Shown: piece by piece, positions 1 through 7,310 of the stretch | Layout of the letters: every line of letters starts with the position of its first letter | Position numbering within the stretch: the first letter of the stretch is position 1 | DNA from: Achromobacter anxifer | GTDB lineage: Bacteria; Pseudomonadota; Gammaproteobacteria; Burkholderiales; Burkholderiaceae_B | DNA length: 64,000 nucleotides | Assembly (NCBI RefSeq): GCF_903652925.1 | Contig: NZ_CAHLAR010000004.1 | Span: forward strand, 1-64,000 | Direction of reading: 5' to 3' | Program-made: the position numbers and the translations under genes | Notes under the pieces: generated by a model | Seen by the model: only the letters and a program-made list of their open reading frames with translations | What the model was told of the DNA's origin: nothing | The model's database searches: none

Positions 1-151
1 CGGCCGGGGCGGCCGGGGCGGGCGCCGCGGATGCGGCGGACAGGGCGGGCGCGGCAGGCAGGGCCGCCGCCAGCGCCAGCAACAGCGGTCCCGCGAGCCT
101 GCGCGGAAAACCTCTCAAAACGCGAACTTCAACTGCCGGAAGACGACGCAT
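1..151 (-). CDS. N-terminus of a secreted protein, cut by the window edge
   Basis: An open frame begins with ATG at 151 and runs off the left edge. The 50 visible residues start MRRLPAVEVR, followed by an Arg-bearing n-region, a Leu/Ala hydrophobic core (about residues 19-36) and an Ala/Pro-rich stretch. This looks like a Sec signal peptide followed by a low-complexity linker. The mature domain lies outside the window, so no function can be given. The gene is divergent from the two-component pair that starts at 337 and shares a 185-bp intergenic region with it, so it could be one of that system's targets. That link is inference. Confidence 0.5.
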   Translation of the reverse strand, partial: MRRLPAVEVRVLRGFPRRLAGPLLLALAAALPAAPALSAASAAPAPAAPA

Positions 152-336
152 CGATGCTCCTCGGTGGGAGAGAGAGAGAAGGGATGGTTTAACTCGTATA
201 TACAAGTATGGTCAAGCACGCTTTCTCAAACGTTTAGAATGTGCCGCTGCCGTCCCGCACCGTCCGGGCGGGGCTTTAACGAATTCTTAAAACGGTGCCG
301 GCATGCTGCGGCATCGATGACTGTCCTGGAGCTTTC

Positions 337-1002
337 TTGCGTGTCCTGCTAGTGGAAGACGACGCCATGCTGGGCGACGCCGTGCACACCAGCCTGACGC
401 AGTCGGGCGCGGACGTGCAGTGGGTGCGCGACGTCGCGCAGGCCCGGCTGGCCCTGGTCGAGCATGGCTTCAATGCCGTGCTGCTGGACTTGGGGCTGCC
501 CGATGGCAGCGGGCTGACGGTGCTGAAGCAATTGCGTGCGCGCTACGACGCCACGCCCGTCCTGATCCTGACCGCGCGCGACCGCTTGAGCGAACGGGTG
601 CAGGGCCTGGACGCGGGCGCCGACGACTACATCGTCAAACCCTTCCAGCTCGACGAACTGCAGGCCCGGCTGCGCGCCGTGGTCCGGCGCAGCAGCAACG
701 CGGTGGTGTCGGCGCTGCGTTGCCGCGACGTGACGCTGGAGCCCGCCAGACGGGTGGTGACCCGCGACGGTGTCGAAGTCAGCCTCAGCGCGCATGAATA
801 CCGGACCCTGCTGGCGCTCATGGAGCGCACCGGCCATACCGTCAGCCGCGAACAGCTGGAGGCCGCGGTCTACGGCGACAGCGGCGCCATCGAAAGCAAC
901 ACGGTGGCGGTCTACATCCATCAACTGCGCCGCAAACTGGGCGACAAGCTGATCGCCACGGTCCATGGCCTGGGCTACCGTATCGAGGCCGGATCCGAAT
1001 GA
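337..1002 (+). CDS. OmpR/PhoB-family response regulator
   Basis: A 221-residue two-component response regulator. The receiver domain (about 1-115) has the acidic pair at D8/D9, the phosphoacceptor D51 in VLLDLGLPDG, T79 and K101 in VKPF. The C-terminal winged helix (about 130-218) ends in the usual VHGLGYR wing. I chose the TTG start at 337 because it gives the canonical MRVLLVEDD start and is preceded by GGAG five bases away; the longer frame from 295 adds residues that do not fit the family. It overlaps the kinase gene by ATGA, so the two are translationally coupled. Overall it is closest to the QseB/TctD/PmrA group; the signal is not known. Confidence 0.93.
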   Translation: MRVLLVEDDAMLGDAVHTSLTQSGADVQWVRDVAQARLALVEHGFNAVLLDLGLPDGSGLTVLKQLRARYDATPVLILTARDRLSERVQGLDAGADDYIVKPFQLDELQARLRAVVRRSSNAVVSALRCRDVTLEPARRVVTRDGVEVSLSAHEYRTLLALMERTGHTVSREQLEAAVYGDSGAIESNTVAVYIHQLRRKLGDKLIATVHGLGYRIEAGSE

Positions 1003-2384
1003 AGACCCTGCGCAGGCAGCTGACGCTGACGCTGCTGCTGACCATGACCCTGTCCTGGATCGCGGTGTTCGCCTTCCAGCAGTACGAAACCGCGCGCTCG
1101 CAGACGGGCGCGCGCGACCAGTGGCTGCACGACGCCGCCAGCCAGATGCTGGCGTCCCTGCCGGTCAGCCTGCTCGGCAACGAGGCGCCGTCCGAGCGCT
1201 TCACGCCGCCCGCGTCCAGCCGCGTCGATGGCGACAAGGTGCGCTTTCACCTGTGGTCGCTGGCCGACCGCCGGCTGCTGCTGCGTTCGCCCGAGTCTCC
1301 CGGCGAGCCGCTGAGCGGCGGTTTCCAGGACGGCTATTCCGACGTGTCGGCCGATGGGGTCGACTGGCGCGTCTACGCGATCAGCGATGCCGGCGGACGC
1401 GTGCAGGTGCAGGTGGCCAGGCCCCAGAGCGAATTGCGCGCCCAGTCGCTGTACAGCCTGAAGCGCGGGTTGGTCATCGTGTCCGTGCTGTTCGCGCTGC
1501 TGGCCGTGGTGAGCTGGATGGTGGTGGGCCGCGCGTTCCGCAAGGTCGACCGCGCGGGCGCGGCCATTGCGCGGCGCGGCCCGTTCGACCTGGCGCCGCT
1601 GCCCATGGCCGGCATGCCCGGCGAATTGCGCCCCTTCATCCGCTCCATCAATCAGCTGCTGCTGCGGGTGAAGGGCGGCATGGACCGCGAGCGCCGCTTT
1701 CTGGAGGATGCGGCGCACGAGCTGCGTACCCCGCTGGCCGCCTTGAGCGCGCACGCGGAACTGGTGGCCCGCAGCGCCGGATCCGGCGACGCCCCGGCCG
1801 CCATCGAGAAGCTGCGCCAGGTGGCTCAGCGCACCTCGCGCCTGTCGGAACAACTGCTGGACCAGGCGCGCATGGATGCCCTGAGCGCCAGCGCCGACGC
1901 GCCCGAACCGGTCGAGCTGGATGCGCTGCTCGTCATGCTGGTGCGCGATTGGGAAACGGACGCCACTCGCAAGCAGTTGCGCATCCAGCTGGACGTGCAG
2001 CCCTGCGCGGTCCGGGGGCGGCTGGACGCCCTGGGCGTGCTGGTCCGCAACCTGCTGGACAATGCCGTGCGCTATACGCAGAGCGGCGGCCAGATCGCCG
2101 TGTCCTGCGGCCCCTTGGCGGATGGCGGCGTTTGCCTGCGCGTGGCCGACGACGGTCCCGGCATCGCGCCGACCGAACGCGCGCGCGTGTTCGATCGCTT
2201 CTACCGCGCCGCGGGCAGCGCCCCGGGCGGCAGCGGCATCGGCCTGTCGCTGGTGGCGCAGATCGCGCAGCAGCACGGCGCCCGGGTGGACCTCGACACG
2301 GGCCTGCACGGCGTGGGCGTGGCGTTGACGGTGACTTTCCCGCCCATGGCAGGGGAGTCCGCCGCCGGGGAATCGCGCACCTGA
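999..2384 (+). CDS. Sensor histidine kinase, partner of the upstream regulator
   Basis: A 461-residue inner-membrane kinase. TM1 lies at about residues 8-26, a periplasmic sensor region of about 130 residues follows, and TM2 is at about 155-177. A short HAMP-like linker leads to the dimerisation helix with phosphoacceptor H240 in AAHELRTPL. The ATPase domain has an N-box (NLLDNAVRY, about 350-358), a G1 box (DDGPGIA, about 385) and a G2 box (GGSGIGLSL, about 410). All catalytic elements are present. The architecture matches QseC/TctE-type kinases. It overlaps the regulator gene by 4 bp, so they form one transcription unit. Confidence 0.93.
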   Translation: MKTLRRQLTLTLLLTMTLSWIAVFAFQQYETARSQTGARDQWLHDAASQMLASLPVSLLGNEAPSERFTPPASSRVDGDKVRFHLWSLADRRLLLRSPESPGEPLSGGFQDGYSDVSADGVDWRVYAISDAGGRVQVQVARPQSELRAQSLYSLKRGLVIVSVLFALLAVVSWMVVGRAFRKVDRAGAAIARRGPFDLAPLPMAGMPGELRPFIRSINQLLLRVKGGMDRERRFLEDAAHELRTPLAALSAHAELVARSAGSGDAPAAIEKLRQVAQRTSRLSEQLLDQARMDALSASADAPEPVELDALLVMLVRDWETDATRKQLRIQLDVQPCAVRGRLDALGVLVRNLLDNAVRYTQSGGQIAVSCGPLADGGVCLRVADDGPGIAPTERARVFDRFYRAAGSAPGGSGIGLSLVAQIAQQHGARVDLDTGLHGVGVALTVTFPPMAGESAAGESRT

Positions 2385-2495
2385 ACGGTGCGCAGCGGCA
2401 TTTCCGCCGGCCGGACCTGCTTGCGCGGATCCGCCAGATGGTAGATTAGGCTCCGGTCTGGGGACGGCGGGAGCGGCGGCAGTGGCGGGATTTCC

Positions 2496-3725
2496 ATGGA
2501 TGTTCTGATCACCTCGGCGGCGCGGGCACTGGCCGCGGGCGACCCATTGGGCGCCCTCAACTTCGTGGCCTTGCGCGACGACGCGCCCGCGCTGGCGTTG
2601 CGCGGCATCGCCATGGCGCAGCTGGGCGAGTTCCGCCGTGCCAAGGCCCTGCTGCGCAGCGCGGCCAAGGGCTTCGATTCCAGGAATGTGCTGGCCCGGG
2701 CCAGGTGCGTGGTGGCCGAGGCCGAGATCGCCCTGGTGTCGCGGGATCTCGCCTGGCCTGAGAAGGCGCTGGAGACCGCGCGGGCCGCCTTGGATGCCCA
2801 CGGCGATCCGGCCAATGCCGCGCACGCGCGGCATCTGCAGGCGCGGCGCGAATTGCTGGTCGGACAGCTGGACCGCGCCGAGGCCACGCTGGGCACGCTG
2901 GATCCAACCGTCCTGGCGCCGGCGTCGCGCGCCATCCACGAATTGATCACGGCCGGTATCGCCTTGCGGCGCTTGCGCACGGGACCGGCGCGCGCCGCGC
3001 TGACCCAGGCGGAACTGGCCGCCCGCGGCGCCGCCATTCCCGCCCTGATGGCCGAAGTCGAAAGCGCCTCGCTGGTGTTGAACACGCCCGCCGCGCGCCT
3101 GATTGCGCAGGGCGAGCAGCGGCCCATCCTGCTGGATGAAGTGGAAGCGCTGCTGGCGTCCGACGCGCTGGTGGTGGACGCCTGCCGTCATGCGGTGCGC
3201 GGCGAGGGCAAGGCGGTCGCGCTGGCCAGCCGGCCGGTGCTGTTCGCGCTGGCGCGGGTCCTGGCCGAGGCCTGGCCGCAGGCGGCGCCCAGGGAAACGC
3301 TCATCGCGCAGGCGTTCCGAACCACGTATTTCGACGAGACGCACCGCGCGCGCCTACGCGTCGAGATCGGGCGCTTGCGCGCGGCGTTGCGCGGCGTCGC
3401 CGGCATCGCGGCGGAACGCGGCGGCTTTGCGCTGAAGCCGCGGGAGGGCAGGCAGGTCGCCGTGCTGGCCCGGCCGGTCGAGGAGGGCGACAGGGACCAG
3501 GGGGCGGTCCTGGCCTTTCTGGCCGATGGCGAAGCCTGGTCCAGTTCGGCCCTGGCGCTGGCGATGGGCGCCAGCCAGCGCACGGTGCAGCGCGCGCTCG
3601 ACGCGCTGGCGGCGGCGGGCAAGGCGCAGGCTCGCGGACAGGGGCCGGCGCGCCGCTGGATGACCCCGCCAGTGCCGGGATTCACGACAACCTTGTTACT
3701 CCCGGCCGCGCTGACCGGCGACTAG
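2496..3725 (+). CDS. Putative transcription regulator with helical repeats and two HTH modules
   Basis: A 409-residue cytoplasmic protein with no signal peptide. Residues about 1-210 are Ala/Leu/Arg-rich amphipathic helices resembling TPR-type repeats. Residues about 245-325 look like an OmpR/SARP-type winged helix (RARLRVEIGRLRAAL followed by a GFALKP strand). Residues about 345-395 form a second HTH containing SSSALALAMGASQRTVQRAL, which is MarR/Lrp-like. A gene with two DNA-binding modules and a helical sensor suggests a ligand-responsive regulator. The beta-propeller gene starts 35 bp downstream on the same strand and is its likely partner or target. The family is not one I can name, and the function is inferred from the modules only. 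Confidence 0.7.
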   Translation: MDVLITSAARALAAGDPLGALNFVALRDDAPALALRGIAMAQLGEFRRAKALLRSAAKGFDSRNVLARARCVVAEAEIALVSRDLAWPEKALETARAALDAHGDPANAAHARHLQARRELLVGQLDRAEATLGTLDPTVLAPASRAIHELITAGIALRRLRTGPARAALTQAELAARGAAIPALMAEVESASLVLNTPAARLIAQGEQRPILLDEVEALLASDALVVDACRHAVRGEGKAVALASRPVLFALARVLAEAWPQAAPRETLIAQAFRTTYFDETHRARLRVEIGRLRAALRGVAGIAAERGGFALKPREGRQVAVLARPVEEGDRDQGAVLAFLADGEAWSSSALALAMGASQRTVQRALDALAAAGKAQARGQGPARRWMTPPVPGFTTTLLLPAALTGD

Positions 3726-3760
3726 GATGAAGGCTCGAACTTCAGTCCAAGGATACCGAC

Positions 3761-4408
3761 ATGAAACAGACGCAAGCCCAGATCATCCGCGAGTACGGTC
3801 CTTTTCCAGGCGTGAAAGCCGTGCACGGGGTCACCTATGACGGCCGCCGGGTATGGTTCGCTACCGGCGACAAGCTAGTCGCGCTGGACCCCGAAAGCGG
3901 CAGCACCGTGGATTCCATCAACCTCGTCTGCAACGCGGGCACGGCCTTCGACGGCAAGCACATCTATCAGATTTCCAACGGCGCCATCGTGAAGGTGGAA
4001 CTGGAAAGCGGCCGCATCCTGGCGACCATTCCCCTGCCGGACGGCGGCGGCGCTTCCGGCATGGCCTGGGCCGAGGGCAGCCTGTGGGTGGGCGTGTACC
4101 GCGAACGCAAGCTCCATCAGCTGGATCCCGAGACCGGCCGGGTGCTGCGCACCATCGAATCCAATCGCTATGTCACCGGCGTGACCTGGGTGGATGGAGA
4201 GCTTTGGCATGGCACCTGGGAAGACGACAAGAGCGATCTGCGCCAGCTGGACCCGCAAACCGGCGCGCTGCTGCAAAGCGTGGACCTGCCGGCCGGCGTG
4301 TTCGTATCGGGGCTGGAATCGGACGGCGCGGACCGCTTCTTCTGCGGCGGCGGCGAAAGCGGAAAGCTGCGGTCGGTGCGGCGGCCGGCGGGCAAGGCCG
4401 CCGGCTAG
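3761..4408 (+). CDS. Small beta-propeller protein (YncE/Vgb or glutamine-cyclotransferase-like)
   Basis: A 215-residue protein built from 4-5 repeats, each with a pattern like LDPESG or LDPETGRVLRTI followed by a GLW/GVTW strand. These are blades of a seven- or eight-bladed propeller that is shorter than usual. There is no signal peptide, so it is probably cytoplasmic. An AAGGA ribosome site sits just upstream of the ATG. It lies 35 bp after the HTH regulator and converges on the minus-strand gene ending at 4418. It could be a ligand-binding or enzymatic propeller; the residues needed for glutaminyl cyclotransferase activity cannot be confirmed by eye. Confidence 0.75.
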   Translation: MKQTQAQIIREYGPFPGVKAVHGVTYDGRRVWFATGDKLVALDPESGSTVDSINLVCNAGTAFDGKHIYQISNGAIVKVELESGRILATIPLPDGGGASGMAWAEGSLWVGVYRERKLHQLDPETGRVLRTIESNRYVTGVTWVDGELWHGTWEDDKSDLRQLDPQTGALLQSVDLPAGVFVSGLESDGADRFFCGGGESGKLRSVRRPAGKAAG

Positions 4409-4417
4409 CCGGCGTTC

Positions 4418-5155
4418 CTACCAGCGGATCGCGTAGGGGTTGTCGCCCAGGCCCCAGACGCCGTCCTTTCTTTCCAGCATGATGTAACGGGTTTCCCATT
4501 CCTCGGGCCGGTAGTCCGACGGGAAGCCCGAGATCCAGGGATGGAACACGGGATCCGCCGCCCAGCCGGCGGTGGCGCGGTCCAGCCGCCATTCGAACTT
4601 CACGGCCGACACGTCGTTGGGGTTGTCGTCGAAGGGATTCTTGGCGGGCTTGGTGTAGGTGAGGATCTTGCCGACCTGCAGGCCCGGGGCGCAAAACCTG
4701 GCCGTATAGATCAGGTTGCGGCCGACGCGGGCCTCGCCATCCGTATAGAAGGCCTTGCCCTTGTCGGTCAGCTCGACGCGGCTGGCCGCGTCCTCGGGAT
4801 CTTGCGCCTGTTTCGATGACGCGCCCTGGCCGTCCGGCTCGATGGGCGTCACGGTGATGAGCTGGTGCTTGACCAGTCCCTGCACGATCTTGTCCTGGTC
4901 TTCGAGGAAGGCGTTGTACACGTCGCTGGGCAGGGGCCGCACGCCCAGGATGCTGACGCAGGCGCTGTCCGGCGCGTTGGTGGGCGTGGCCATGGCCTCG
5001 ACCAGAATCTTGCGGACCTTGCTTTCGCTCAGGCCCGGCCCGAGGGGCGATTCCTTCCAGAAATAGAAGCCGACGGCGCCTGCAGCGAGCGCGGCCAGGG
5101 CCCAGGCCTTGCGCGGAATCCGGCGGCGTTTATCGGCACGCTGTGCTTGATTCAT
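4418..5155 (-). CDS. Membrane-anchored protein of unknown function
   Basis: 245 residues. A basic n-region (KRRRIPRK) is followed by one hydrophobic segment at about residues 18-34 and then a periplasmic domain of about 210 residues with two Cys and many Asp/Pro. The ATG at 5155 is preferred over an in-frame TTG at 5161 because AAGG lies six bases before it, whereas it would abut the TTG. There is no lipobox, so it is probably a single-pass inner-membrane protein. I do not recognise the family. It ends 9 bp from the end of the propeller gene in convergent orientation. Confidence 0.75.
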   Translation of the reverse strand: MNQAQRADKRRRIPRKAWALAALAAGAVGFYFWKESPLGPGLSESKVRKILVEAMATPTNAPDSACVSILGVRPLPSDVYNAFLEDQDKIVQGLVKHQLITVTPIEPDGQGASSKQAQDPEDAASRVELTDKGKAFYTDGEARVGRNLIYTARFCAPGLQVGKILTYTKPAKNPFDDNPNDVSAVKFEWRLDRATAGWAADPVFHPWISGFPSDYRPEEWETRYIMLERKDGVWGLGDNPYAIRW

Positions 5156-5248
5156 CCTCAACCTTGTCGATTTCAGTCCCCCGATAGTAGCGCGGGGCCT
5201 TGTATCGCCGCGCTTTCAGTCCCCCTTCGGATTGCATCCAACCTTGGG

Positions 5249-5266
5249 CCTAGTCCTCCTTCTAGG
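5249..5266. promoter_or_regulatory. CCTAG-N8-CTAGG dyad upstream of the TRAP operon
   Basis: A perfect 5-bp inverted repeat with an 8-bp spacer lies about 180 bp before the dctP start. CTAG is rare in GC-rich genomes. The same arms and spacer recur at 20976-20993, which makes chance less likely. It is probably a binding site for a dimeric regulator; the regulator is unknown. Confidence 0.45.
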
Positions 5267-5445
5267 GTAATTCCTGACAAGAAGCTGATTGTCAGCAAAT
5301 AGTCAGAAAGGTTTAATCAGCACACGGTTGCGCGTCATCCCCAAACGCGCCGTCGGGAGTCCGCGGCAGGTCTTGCGGTCCCGCATCCACGCTGCAGCAG
5401 TAACTATGAGCTGGTCCATGTAGTCCACCCAGGAGACAACACGCC

Positions 5446-6570
5446 ATGCAACACGTTACAAAACCCCGCCGCAAGTTCATCTCCGGCGCTGCCGTGGCCG
5501 GAGCCGCCGCGCTGGGATTCCCGGCAGTCGCGCGCGCGCAGAACGCTCCGGTTTCCCTGCGCTTCCAGAGCACCTGGCCCGCCAACGACATCTTCCACGA
5601 GTTCGCCCGCGACTACGCGCAGAAGGTCAACGACATGGCCGGCGGCCAGTTGAAGATCGAAGTGCTGCCGGCTGGCGCGGTGGTCAAGGCCTTCGATCTG
5701 CTGGACGCGGTGTCCGCGGGCACGCTGGACGGCGGCCATGGCGTGGTCGCGTACTGGTACGGCAAGAACACGGCGGTGGCGCTGTGGGGGTCGGGCCCGT
5801 CCTTCGGCATGGACGCCAACATGCTGCTTGCCTGGCACGAGTACGGCGGCGGCAAGGAATTGCTGGTCGAGATCCAGAAGGCCATGGGCGTGAACGTGGT
5901 GTCGCTGATGTACGGCCCGATGCCGACCCAGCCCTTCGGCTGGTTCAAGCGGCCGATCACCAAGGCGGAGGACGTGAAGGGTCTGAAGTTCCGCACCGTG
6001 GGCCTGGCGATCGACATGTACACGGCCATGGGCGCGGCGGTGAACGCGCTGCCCGGCGGCGAAATCGTGCCGGCGCTGGACCGCGGGCTGCTGGACGGCG
6101 CGGAGTTCAACAATGCCTCGTCGGACCTGGCGCTGGGCTTCCAGGACGTGTCCAAGATCTGCATGCTGCAGAGCTTCCACCAGAGCGCGGAGCAGTTCGA
6201 GATCCTGTTCAACAAAGCCAAGTACGACGCGCTGCCGGAACACTTGAAGCACATCCTGGGTTATGCCGCGCAGGCCTCCAGCGCGGACATGTCCTGGAAG
6301 GCGGCGAACCGCTATTCGCAGGACTACATCAAGCTGCAGAAGGACCACAACGTCAAGTTCTACAAGACGCCCGACGCCATCCTGCAGCAGCAGCTCAAGA
6401 TCTGGGACGAGATGATCGCGAAGCGTTCGGCCGAGAACCCCTTGTTCAAGAAGGTGCTGGATTCGCAGCGCGCCTTCGCCGAGCGGGTAGGGCGCTGGAA
6501 CGGGGACACCACGGTCAATTACCGCATGGCCTACAACCACTACTTCTCGCGCACCGCGAAGCAGGCTTGA
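5446..6570 (+). CDS. dctP: TRAP transporter substrate-binding protein (DctP family)
   Basis: 374 residues. The N-terminus has a twin-arginine export motif (PRRKFISG) followed by a hydrophobic Ala/Gly core and cleavage near VARAQ at about residue 32, so it is exported folded through Tat. The mature part is a DctP-type periplasmic binding protein with the LKFRT segment near residue 182, whose Arg normally contacts the carboxylate of the ligand. An AGGAGA ribosome site precedes the ATG. It is the first gene of a three-gene TRAP operon. The substrate is probably an organic acid but cannot be read from the sequence. Confidence 0.93.
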   Translation: MQHVTKPRRKFISGAAVAGAAALGFPAVARAQNAPVSLRFQSTWPANDIFHEFARDYAQKVNDMAGGQLKIEVLPAGAVVKAFDLLDAVSAGTLDGGHGVVAYWYGKNTAVALWGSGPSFGMDANMLLAWHEYGGGKELLVEIQKAMGVNVVSLMYGPMPTQPFGWFKRPITKAEDVKGLKFRTVGLAIDMYTAMGAAVNALPGGEIVPALDRGLLDGAEFNNASSDLALGFQDVSKICMLQSFHQSAEQFEILFNKAKYDALPEHLKHILGYAAQASSADMSWKAANRYSQDYIKLQKDHNVKFYKTPDAILQQQLKIWDEMIAKRSAENPLFKKVLDSQRAFAERVGRWNGDTTVNYRMAYNHYFSRTAKQA

Positions 6571-6686
6571 GACCCGCCCCGCGCCGTGCTGGCGCGGGCT
6601 TCCTCAAGGGGGCGGCGCCTCCGTATTCCACGCCTAGCGCCTTTCCGGGCGCGGCGGGACGCCATGCGTCTTGACCTGGAAGCGAG

Positions 6687-7310
6687 ATGATCCGAATCAT
6701 ACGTTTCATAGACCGTATCTCCACTTTCGTCGGGCAGGCTTTCGCCTGGCTGATCGTCATCCTGACACTGCACATCTGCTGGGAGGTGGCCGCGCGCTAC
6801 CTGTGGAACCAGCCCAGCGCCTGGGCCTTCGACATGCAGATGATGTATTACGGCATCCTCTTCATGATGGCGGGGGCCTATACCCTGGCCAAGAACGGCC
6901 ATGTGCGCGGCGACATCCTGTACGGCTTTCTGCCGCCTCGGGTGCAGGCGACGCTGGACCTGATCCTGTACATCGTCTTTTTCTTTCCCGGCGTGATCGC
7001 GCTGGTCTGGGCGGGCTGGTACTACGCCGGCTATTCCATCGCCATCCGCGAGCACTCCTCGCTGATGGCCAACGGGCCGCCCATCTATCCCTTCAAGGCC
7101 TTCATTCCGCTCGCGGGCGCGGTGCTGCTCATGCAGGGCGTGGCGGAAGTGCTGCGTTGCGTGCTGTGCCTGCGGCGCGGCGCCTGGCCCTCGCGGGCCG
7201 AGGACGTCGAGGAAGTGGACGTCGATAAGCTCAAGAAAATGGTGCACGTCAAGGACGAGGACATCGCCAAGCTGGACCGCTACGTCACTTCCGGGGAGCC
7301 GCGCGCATGA
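6687..7310 (+). CDS. dctQ: TRAP transporter small permease (DctQ family)
   Basis: A 207-residue integral membrane protein with four hydrophobic segments (about 15-37, 52-70, 92-112 and 136-156). It carries the family pattern of an N-terminal amphipathic helix and a WEVAARY motif near residue 31. A hydrophilic, charged C-terminal tail of about 45 residues (VDVDKLKKMV) is longer than in typical DctQ proteins. The stop codon overlaps the dctM start by 4 bp, so the two permease subunits are translationally coupled. Confidence 0.92.
   Translation: MIRIIRFIDRISTFVGQAFAWLIVILTLHICWEVAARYLWNQPSAWAFDMQMMYYGILFMMAGAYTLAKNGHVRGDILYGFLPPRVQATLDLILYIVFFFPGVIALVWAGWYYAGYSIAIREHSSLMANGPPIYPFKAFIPLAGAVLLMQGVAEVLRCVLCLRRGAWPSRAEDVEEVDVDKLKKMVHVKDEDIAKLDRYVTSGEPRA

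Noticed and set aside
975-3344. 789-codon open frame on the minus strand across the kinase and HTH genes
   Set aside because: It is antisense to two clear genes, rich in Arg/Gln/His/Gly without domains, and is typical of GC-rich shadow frames.
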